DNA of 7,955 nucleotides from positions 1-7,955 of the forward strand of contig DATIJJ010000047.1 in NCBI GenBank assembly GCA_035478795.1, given 5' to 3'. The position numbers were made by a program, and so were the translations under genes. This DNA is from DATIJJ01 sp035478795 (GTDB taxonomy: Bacteria > Pseudomonadota > Gammaproteobacteria > DSM-16500). Below, in pieces: positions 1-5,600 of this stretch (positions within the stretch are counted from its first letter, which is position 1; every line of letters starts with the position of its first letter). The notes beneath the pieces were generated by a model. That model was not told where the DNA came from, did no database searches, and was given only the letters and a program-made list of their open reading frames with translations.

Positions 1-1208
1 ATAAAACGCGCACCATCCGCCCCATCAATCACGCGATGATCATAAGAAAGCGACAGCGGCAGCATGAGTTTTGGCACAAAGGTTTCATTCTGATAAACCG
101 GTTTATACGCCGATTTGGAGACACCTAAAATCGCCACTTCCGGCAAATTGACAATTGGCGTGAATGCCGTTCCGCCAATACCACCGAGACTGGAAATGGA
201 AAAGGACCCGCCTTGCATGTCTTGCGCGGTCAATTGTTTTTTGCGCGCTTTTTCACTGATCTCATGCAATTCCCGCGCAAGTTCCATCATGCCTTTTTGA
301 TCCACATCCCGAATCACCGGTACAACAAGGCCATCTGGCGTATCAACTGCAACGCCAATATGATAATAATTTTTCAAAATTAAATTTTCACCACTCGCAT
401 CGAGTGATGAATTAAATTGTGGAAAGGCTTTGAGAGAAGCCACAACGGCTTTCAAAATAAAAACCAGCGGCGTTAATTTAATGCCCTGTTTTTCCATGTC
501 CGCTTTTTGTGACTGACGAAATTTTTCAAGCCCTGTGATATCCGCTTCACCAAATTGCGTGACATGTGGCACCAGCAACCAGTTGCGATGTAAATTTTTT
601 CCCGCCATTTTTTTAATGCGTGAAAGCGGCTGCGTTTCAATGACACCAAATTTGGCAAAATCAACAATAGGCGCTGCAGGCAGCCCGGCACCCCCCGTTG
701 CTCCAGCAGATTGTGCCAGTCGTGATTTCACATAATTTTGTACGTCTTCTTTTACAATACGTTGTTTAGGGCCCGAGGCCGCAACAAAACCAAGATCCAC
801 ACCGAACTCGCGCGCCAGTTTTCGCACCGCAGGACCTGCGTGTACATCCGCATTATAAGCGCCTGTCGTGTTTTGGACGGGTGTTTTATTTTCAGTTGCA
901 GGTTTGGCGGGTGCGGGTTTTTCTGCCGGTTTTTCCGTGGATTTTTCTGCCGGTTTTTCAGGACTGGCGCCTTCTGTTTCAAGCACCAGAATGACAGAAC
1001 CCTGCGACACTTTATCGCCCGTTTTGATTTTTATTTCTTTCACGGTACCGGCATCGGAGGAAGGCACTTCCATCGTCGCCTTGTCGGATTCCAGCGTAAT
1101 CAGCGGTGAATCCACCTTGACCTTATCACCTGCTTTCACCAACACTTCAATCACATCGACATCGGTCGCACCGCCTATATCGGGCACCGTTATATTTTTA
1201 GTTGTCAA
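1..1208 (-). CDS. aceF: Pyruvate dehydrogenase E2, dihydrolipoamide acetyltransferase (partial, C-terminus off the left edge)
   Basis: E2 core of the pyruvate dehydrogenase complex in the cytoplasm; it moves the acetyl group from E1 onto CoA through a lipoyl arm. The minus frame is open over 402 codons. In order: one lipoyl domain (about residues 3-78) with the lipoylated Lys43 in ESDKATMEVPS; a Lys/Glu/Pro/Ala-rich linker (about 80-118); a peripheral subunit-binding domain (about 120-160) with AVRKLAREFGVDL and KQRIVKEDV; an Ala/Gly/Pro linker; then the acetyltransferase domain from about 190, with the catalytic DHRVIDG motif (His391, Asp395). E. coli AceF ends about 15 residues beyond the equivalent of the cut, so roughly 418 residues are expected in full. 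E. coli AceF (about 630) has three lipoyl domains; this one has one. The TTG start is chosen because GGAGA lies 7 bases upstream and the lipoyl domain begins at once. The aceE stop is 12 bases upstream, so the two genes are one operon. Identification is firm. Confidence 0.96.
   Translation of the reverse strand, partial: MTTKNITVPDIGGATDVDVIEVLVKAGDKVKVDSPLITLESDKATMEVPSSDAGTVKEIKIKTGDKVSQGSVILVLETEGASPEKPAEKSTEKPAEKPAPAKPATENKTPVQNTTGAYNADVHAGPAVRKLAREFGVDLGFVAASGPKQRIVKEDVQNYVKSRLAQSAGATGGAGLPAAPIVDFAKFGVIETQPLSRIKKMAGKNLHRNWLLVPHVTQFGEADITGLEKFRQSQKADMEKQGIKLTPLVFILKAVVASLKAFPQFNSSLDASGENLILKNYYHIGVAVDTPDGLVVPVIRDVDQKGMMELARELHEISEKARKKQLTAQDMQGGSFSISSLGGIGGTAFTPIVNLPEVAILGVSKSAYKPVYQNETFVPKLMLPLSLSYDHRVIDGADGARF
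918..959 (-). repeat. 24-base direct repeat in the AceF linker
   Basis: An identical 18-base block (plus strand, 918-935 and 942-959) recurs with a 24-base period inside aceF. It encodes two copies of EKPAEK within EKPAEKSTEKPAEKPA, part of the flexible charged linker after the lipoyl domain. Such linkers in E2 proteins commonly change length by slippage, so this is expected coding repetition rather than a mobile or regulatory repeat. Confidence 0.75.
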
Positions 1209-1222
1209 GAGACACTCTCCTT
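1209..1222 (-). promoter_or_regulatory. aceF ribosome binding site, overlapping the aceE stop
   Basis: Read on the minus strand, the aceE stop TAA runs straight into GGAGA, giving AAGGAGA, with a 7-base gap before the TTG of aceF. There is no ATG or GTG near here that fits the lipoyl-domain start, so this site decides the unusual start codon. The segment GAGA-GTG-TCTC could fold on itself and partly cover the site, but with only 4-5 pairs. Translational coupling to aceE is likely. Confidence 0.75.
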
Positions 1223-3887
1223 ACACTGTTACCGGGTTCGGTTTTTCGGGATCAATCTGATATTTTTTCATCGCATCGACCACTTTACTGGTCGGAATCG
1301 TGCCTTCTTTTGCGAGCGCATACAGTGCCGCCACCACAATGTAATGCCGATTGACTTCAAAGAAATGACGCAATTTTTCACGCGTGTCACTGCGGCCGTA
1401 ACCATCCGTTCCAAGCACGGTGTAAGAGCGCGAAATCAGGGGACGAATGAGATCGGCTGTCGCACGCACATAATCGGTCGCAGCAATAATGGGGCCTTCT
1501 GTTTTTGCGAAACACATTTCAACATAACTCGCTTTCGGTTGCGCGTCCGGTCGAAACATATTTTCGCGCTGCAAGGCGATTCCTTCACGACGCAATTCGC
1601 TGAAACTCGTCACACTCCACACATCCGCCGCTACACCAAAATCGGTTTCGAGTAATTCGGCTGCTGCAATCACTTCCCGCAAAATCGCGCCACTACCAAG
1701 CAACTGCACTTTTTCTTTTGATTTATTTTCACTTTTCCTGAAGAGATACATCCCTTTGATAATGCCATCCTCAACCCCTTTTGGCATTTCCGGCTGAACA
1801 TATTTTTCATTCATCGCCATGAGGTAATAAATCACATCCTGTTCTTCTTCCACCATCACTTTCAAACCGTGCTGAATAATCACAGCCATTTCATAACCAA
1901 ACGCAGGATCATACGCACGACAGGTGGGAACGGCGGAGGCAGCCAGTAAACTCTGCCCATCCTGATGCTGAAGACCTTCACCTTCCAATGTCGTGCGACC
2001 GGCCGTTGCACCGATTAAAAATCCGCGTGCGCGCATATCACTCGCAGCCCAGATTAAATCCCCCACCCGTTGAAAACCAAACATCGAATAATACGTAAAG
2101 AAGGGAATCATCGGCACATAATGCGTTGAGTAAGACGTGGCTGCTGCAATAAAGGAAGCCATACAACCGGCTTCGGTAATCCCTTCCTCGAGCAACTGGC
2201 CATCCTGACTTTCGCGATAAAACATCAACTGTTCTTTATCTTCCGGTGTGTAAAGTTGTCCGACATGCGAGTAAATGCCGATTTGCCTGAAGAGAGATTC
2301 CATCCCGAAGGTACGCACTTCATCTGAAAAAATCGGCACAATGCGTGAACCCAGCGTCGCATCTTTTAGTAACACACTTAAAATACGTCCGAGCGCCATG
2401 GTGGTCGACATCGTACGATCACCCGATCCTTTTAAAATCGCGTCAAAAACCGCAAGGTCAGGTACTTTCAAGGGTTGTTTCGGTGAAAAACGCGCGGGCA
2501 GATAACCGGTCAGTTTTTTGCGTTGCGCGTGTAAATACTGCATCGCCGGATCTTTGTCATCCAGCTTCAAAAAAGCAAGATCAGCCATTTGTTTGTCCGT
2601 GAGCGGTAATTTAAATCGCTCACGAAAAGCTTTTAATTCTTCTTCATTCATTTCCAGTTGATTATGCGCAATGTTTCGACCTTCCGCATGATTTTTACCA
2701 AGACCATAGCCTTTCACACCCTGGAATAAAATCGCTGTCGGACGATTTTTATGTTTAATCGCTGCCTCATACGCCGCATAAATTTTGACAGGATCGTGCG
2801 CACCGCGATTTAATTTTGCGAGATCGTCATCTGAAAAATCCGCGAGCAGTGTTTTTAATTCGTCATTGGACTCCGCGAGAAATGCTCGCATGTATTCGCC
2901 GCCCTGAAGATACGCATGCTGCAATTCACCATCGACGACTTCACCCAATCGTTTTAGCAACAAGCCTTTCGTATCTTTTTCAAATAACGCATCCCACTGG
3001 CTATCCCACAGGACTTTAATCACATTCCAGCCAGCGCCCCGAAAAACACTTTCCAGTTCCTGCACAATCTTGCCGTTGCCGCGTACAAGACCATCGAGAC
3101 GTTGCAGGTTACAATTCACCACATAAACAATATTATCCAGTTCCTCGCGTGCTGCGACTGTCAACGCACCGACGGATTCCACTTCATCCATTTCACCGTC
3201 ACCACAAAACACCCAGACCTTGCGATCATTGGCTTCCATCAGCTTGCGATTTTCAAGGTATTTTAAAAAACGCGCCTGATAAATCGCTTGCAAGGGACCC
3301 AATCCCAATGAAACCGTCGCGAATTGCCAGAAATCCGGCATCAACCAGGGATGGGGATAGGATGACAACCCTTCCCCGTCAATTTCCTGACGAAAATTGT
3401 TTAACTGTTTTTCACCGAGTCGTCCTTCCAGAAAGGCACGTCCATAATTACCTTCCGAAGAATGTCCCTGAAAATAAATCAGATCGCCAGGTGTCTTTTC
3501 TGTCGCGCCATGAAAAAAATGATTCATGCCCACTTCGTAAAGACTCGCAATGGAGGCGTAGGAGGATAAATGCCCGCCAACACCGCCCGCTTCTTTTTTG
3601 GCACGCAATACCATCGCAATGGCATTCCAGCGAATGGCGGCATCAATTTGTTGTTCAAGTGAAAGATCGCCTGGATAATCCGGTTCTTCTTCAACCGGAA
3701 TGGTATTGCAATACGGCGTGACCAGCGCACCCACACCTGAAGTCAAACCCGATGATCCTGACACGCTCTGCAATTCATCCATAATAAACTGTGCGCGTTC
3801 ATTCCCCTCATGGCGGATCAATGAAGCAAATGCATCCAGCCACTCCCGGGTTTCAATCGGGTCAACATCATCCCACGTTTTTTTCAT
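1221..3887 (-). CDS. aceE: Pyruvate dehydrogenase E1 component, homodimeric type
   Basis: Thiamine-diphosphate-dependent E1 of the pyruvate dehydrogenase complex; it decarboxylates pyruvate and acetylates the lipoyl group of AceF. The 888 residues align almost end to end with E. coli AceE (887) as I recall it. From the ATG: VDPIETREWL near the start, His106 in GGHLSSY and His142 in YFQGHSSEG (both match E. coli active-site histidines), the ThDP/Mg motif GDG (229-231) to NCN (258-260), NIAH with the His equivalent to His407, LLEEGITE in the pyrimidine domain, and EGLQHQDG. E. coli has GHS after LQHED; here it is GQS. The frame extends upstream to a TTG (3917), but ATG 3887 is preferred because AGGA lies 9 bases upstream and the length then matches the family. 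aceF follows 12 bases downstream. No pdhR repressor gene lies upstream; ampE does. Confidence 0.97.
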   Translation of the reverse strand: MKKTWDDVDPIETREWLDAFASLIRHEGNERAQFIMDELQSVSGSSGLTSGVGALVTPYCNTIPVEEEPDYPGDLSLEQQIDAAIRWNAIAMVLRAKKEAGGVGGHLSSYASIASLYEVGMNHFFHGATEKTPGDLIYFQGHSSEGNYGRAFLEGRLGEKQLNNFRQEIDGEGLSSYPHPWLMPDFWQFATVSLGLGPLQAIYQARFLKYLENRKLMEANDRKVWVFCGDGEMDEVESVGALTVAAREELDNIVYVVNCNLQRLDGLVRGNGKIVQELESVFRGAGWNVIKVLWDSQWDALFEKDTKGLLLKRLGEVVDGELQHAYLQGGEYMRAFLAESNDELKTLLADFSDDDLAKLNRGAHDPVKIYAAYEAAIKHKNRPTAILFQGVKGYGLGKNHAEGRNIAHNQLEMNEEELKAFRERFKLPLTDKQMADLAFLKLDDKDPAMQYLHAQRKKLTGYLPARFSPKQPLKVPDLAVFDAILKGSGDRTMSTTMALGRILSVLLKDATLGSRIVPIFSDEVRTFGMESLFRQIGIYSHVGQLYTPEDKEQLMFYRESQDGQLLEEGITEAGCMASFIAAATSYSTHYVPMIPFFTYYSMFGFQRVGDLIWAASDMRARGFLIGATAGRTTLEGEGLQHQDGQSLLAASAVPTCRAYDPAFGYEMAVIIQHGLKVMVEEEQDVIYYLMAMNEKYVQPEMPKGVEDGIIKGMYLFRKSENKSKEKVQLLGSGAILREVIAAAELLETDFGVAADVWSVTSFSELRREGIALQRENMFRPDAQPKASYVEMCFAKTEGPIIAATDYVRATADLIRPLISRSYTVLGTDGYGRSDTREKLRHFFEVNRHYIVVAALYALAKEGTIPTSKVVDAMKKYQIDPEKPNPVTV

Positions 3888-3894
3888 CTTATTG

Positions 3895-3900
3895 TTTCCT
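3895..3900 (-). promoter_or_regulatory. aceE ribosome binding site
   Basis: AGGAAA on the minus strand, with its GGA 9 bases before the ATG at 3887. It favours this ATG over the in-frame TTG 30 bases further up (3917), which would put the site inside the coding sequence. Confidence 0.7.
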
Positions 3901-3928
3901 ATTGATTTTTTAGGCAAAACAGCTTGAT

Positions 3929-3955
3929 AAAATGCCAGATCGAGCCCGGCATTCT
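3929..3955 (-). terminator. Inverted repeat in the ampE-aceE spacer: weak terminator or operator
   Basis: On the minus strand AGAATGCC and GGCATTTT can pair over 8 positions (one G-U), with an 11-base loop that may close by two more pairs. The repeat begins about 25 bases after the ampE stop and ends in TTTT, so it could end ampDE transcription; however, the T run is part of the stem and is followed by ATC, which makes a poor intrinsic terminator. The same repeat overlaps a -10-like hexamer in front of aceE, so it could instead be a regulator's operator. The sequence does not decide between these. Confidence 0.35.
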
Positions 3956-3956
3956 A
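3951..3956 (-). promoter_or_regulatory. Candidate -10 element of the aceE promoter
   Basis: TAGAAT on the minus strand matches the sigma-70 -10 consensus at 5 of 6 positions and would give a leader of about 57 bases before aceE. The best-spaced upstream hexamer (TTCTGC, 17 bases away) is a poor -35, so the promoter would need an activator or is not real. Read-through from ampDE is an alternative source of aceEF transcript. Confidence 0.3.
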
Positions 3957-3980
3957 ACCTGAATCATTGAAAAGCAGAAG

Positions 3981-4697
3981 TTACAAAATTAAAACGACCA
4001 TCGCAAGAATCGCAAGCGCCATGACAAAAACGCGATCCAGCAAGGCCAGCGCGTCTTTTTCTTCAGCATTTTCACTCGTCGCATCCAGTGCAGCCATGCC
4101 GCATTCGGTTAACAGAACCTCATTGGTTTCGGGTCCTCTCAAGGCGTTTTTTTTAAAGACCGAAAACACACGCGTAAAATGCCCGCCGAGAGCAAACATA
4201 AATGTCAGTAATCGAACAGGGATCCAGTCCAGCCATTGCTGAATGGTTTTGGCCAGCTGCGATAATCCGAGGGGCGAGGTCGGATTCATGAGCGCTGTGG
4301 ATCGATAAAACACCGCACCCATCGGGCCCAATACCACAAACCAGAACACGACTGAAAAAATCCGTTCATTCGCCGCCACAAAAATCGTGCGCGCAAAAGG
4401 TTGATCATTCGCCGCAACCCATAAATTGGTCGGGCCAAGGCAATACAATAAAACAGCAACACCCCATACGATTTTTAAAATGCCGTAAAACCAGCCGGAA
4501 AGAAAATAATCCACGATGCCGACCAGTACCGTCAGCGGCAGTACACAGAACAAAAAGAGAGCCCATGAAGGAAATTGATGAATGCGCGAATGACTTAGCC
4601 ATTGCTGAAAAGTATAAAACCAGCGCCAGTGACGCAGGTGGCTCCAATGAAAAAACCGCTCAATCACCAATGCGATTAACGTAATAATAAACGTCAT
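3981..4697 (-). CDS. ampE: AmpE family inner-membrane protein (beta-lactamase regulator AmpE)
   Basis: Integral membrane protein encoded with AmpD in many proteobacteria; its biochemical role is not settled, and it was named as a signalling partner in AmpC beta-lactamase induction. The 238 residues show a hydrophobic start with the family's ALVIERFF pattern, membrane segments at about 44-66, 68-88 and 111-131, the motif NERIFSVVFWFVVLGPMGAVFYR (108-132), DWIPVRLLTFMFALGGHF (157-174, matching E. coli WVPVRLAGVVYALIGH), and a final membrane segment at about 220-238. It is about 45 residues shorter than E. coli AmpE (284); the shortfall seems to be in the middle rather than at either end. The start is fixed by AGGAAGGA 6 bases upstream. 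It follows ampD by 27 bases in the same direction, as in E. coli, and aceE comes next downstream. Confidence 0.88.
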   Translation of the reverse strand: MTFIITLIALVIERFFHWSHLRHWRWFYTFQQWLSHSRIHQFPSWALFLFCVLPLTVLVGIVDYFLSGWFYGILKIVWGVAVLLYCLGPTNLWVAANDQPFARTIFVAANERIFSVVFWFVVLGPMGAVFYRSTALMNPTSPLGLSQLAKTIQQWLDWIPVRLLTFMFALGGHFTRVFSVFKKNALRGPETNEVLLTECGMAALDATSENAEEKDALALLDRVFVMALAILAMVVLIL

Positions 4698-4724
4698 AAT
4701 CCATCCTTCCTGTTTCTGATGCGC

Positions 4725-5273
4725 CTATCTTAGCAAACCATCCAGATATTGCCAGTCAAACGAGGCCCCGGGATCAGTTTTGCGTCCAGGTGCGATATCC
4801 GCATGGCCCCGGATGTTGTCAGCGCCAATGGCAGGATAGGCTTTCTGCAAGGCCAAAATGCTGGCGCCCAGCTTTTCATACTGGATTTTTTCATACGGAA
4901 GATCATCGGTACCTTCCAGTTCAATACCAATCGAAAAATCATTACACCGTGTGCGTCCCTGAAAAAAAGATTCGCCTGCATGCCATGCGCGTTTTGAAAA
5001 AGGGACAAACTGGATCACTTCCCCTGTACGCCGGATGAATAAATGGGAAGAGACGCGAAGATGCATAATCGTCTCAAAATACGGATGGCGTGATGTATCC
5101 AGCGTGCCACAAAAAAACTGTTCCACACTCTCCCCGCCAAATTGCCCGGGCGGCAGACTGATGTTATGCACGACAACAAGGTCAATGACAACAGGATCCG
5201 GGCGGGCATCACAATGGGGTGATGGCACAAAACGCGCACCGGCCAGCAGGCCTTCCGGTAAATGAATGTCCAA
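4725..5273 (-). CDS. ampD: 1,6-anhydro-N-acetylmuramyl-L-alanine amidase AmpD
   Basis: Cytoplasmic zinc amidase that removes the stem peptide from anhydro-muropeptides during peptidoglycan recycling, thereby lowering the AmpR-activating ligand in species that have ampR/ampC. Counting from the TTG start (182 residues; E. coli 183): LLAGARFVPSPH at the start, zinc ligands His36 (VVVHNISLPPGQFGG), His157 and Asp167 (GHADIAPGRKTDPG), catalytic Glu118 in SIGIELEGTDDL and Lys165. AWHAG and RCNDFSIGIELEGTD match E. coli almost exactly. There is no signal peptide, as expected for AmpD rather than the periplasmic AmiD type. An ATG six codons upstream (5291) has only a C-rich stretch before it, whereas TTG 5273 has AAGAGG 7 bases upstream and gives the family length. 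First gene of an ampD-ampE unit, divergent from ibaG-murA. Confidence 0.94.
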   Translation of the reverse strand: MDIHLPEGLLAGARFVPSPHCDARPDPVVIDLVVVHNISLPPGQFGGESVEQFFCGTLDTSRHPYFETIMHLRVSSHLFIRRTGEVIQFVPFSKRAWHAGESFFQGRTRCNDFSIGIELEGTDDLPYEKIQYEKLGASILALQKAYPAIGADNIRGHADIAPGRKTDPGASFDWQYLDGLLR

Positions 5274-5342
5274 TCGATTACCTCTTAACATTCAGGGGTT
5301 TTTACGTTACCCTTTGCAGGCCATTTTAAGTGAGCCGAAACC
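5274..5342. promoter_or_regulatory. Divergent spacer between ampD and ibaG
   Basis: These 69 bases must hold the start signals for both directions unless promoters lie inside the genes. Minus strand: TAAAAT at 5323-5328 is a 5 of 6 match to a -10 for ampD, but no convincing -35 is seen at the right distance. Plus strand: TTTACG at 5301-5306 is a passable -35 for ibaG, followed 16 bases later by only a weak AT-rich -10 (about 5323-5328). The two -10 candidates coincide, so the promoters would interfere if both are real. No clear operator was found. Confidence 0.4.
5281..5286 (-). promoter_or_regulatory. ampD ribosome binding site (decides the TTG start)
   Basis: AAGAGG on the minus strand, 7 bases before TTG 5273. 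The ATG at 5291 lies upstream of this site and has no purine-rich stretch of its own, so translation most probably begins at the TTG. Confidence 0.65.
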
Positions 5343-5591
5343 ATGAATGCCAGCGAAATAAAACAATTGATTGAAAACAGCCTGACCGATTGCATGGCGA
5401 GGGTTTCAGGCGAGGATGGCGTACATTTTACCGCATCGGTCATCACACCGGATTTTATCGGCAAGAATCGTATCCAGAAACAACAGCTGGTGTATGCAAC
5501 ACTTGGCAATCGCATTCACGATGGCACGATTCATGCCTTATCCATTAAAACCTTTACGCCAGATGAATGGCAAAACCTTAACACAAAATGA
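5343..5591 (+). CDS. ibaG: BolA family protein IbaG (YrbA)
   Basis: Small (82 residues) BolA-like protein. Members of this family bind monothiol glutaredoxins and share a [2Fe-2S] cluster, and E. coli IbaG is linked to acid stress. Seen here: N-terminal helix (about 4-17), VSGEDGVHFTASVITPDF, NRIQKQQLVYATLG (the RVKKQQ-VY-L signature), and IHALSIKTFTPDEW at the C-terminus with the conserved His that serves as a cluster ligand in the family. IHALSIKTFTPDEW matches E. coli IHAVSIKAYTPAEW. It stands directly before murA, as in E. coli, but the upstream neighbour is divergent ampD rather than the mla phospholipid-transport genes. The ribosome binding site is weak (AAGTGAG). murA follows after 9 bases. 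Confidence 0.9.
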   Translation: MNASEIKQLIENSLTDCMARVSGEDGVHFTASVITPDFIGKNRIQKQQLVYATLGNRIHDGTIHALSIKTFTPDEWQNLNTK

Positions 5592-5600
5592 GTTAATCCC

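Noticed and set aside
738..1109. Plus-strand frame of 123 codons rich in Phe, Cys and Arg
   Set aside because: Another antisense reading of the same AceF linker and lipoyl coding sequence; low-complexity and unlike any real protein.
868..1260. Plus-strand frame of 130 codons with AGFSAGFSVDFSAGFS repeats
   Set aside because: The repeats are the reverse reading of the AceF EKPA linker, and the rest is antisense to the lipoyl domain and the aceE end.
3149..3721. Plus-strand open frame of 190 codons inside aceE
   Set aside because: It is antisense to a strongly conserved part of AceE (including the ThDP region), its translation is rich in His, Arg and Pro without a recognisable fold, and no ribosome binding site was noted.
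3888..3917. Ten-codon N-terminal extension of AceE to a TTG at 3917
   Set aside because: The extension contains the ribosome binding site for ATG 3887, and family length and N-terminus agree with the ATG.
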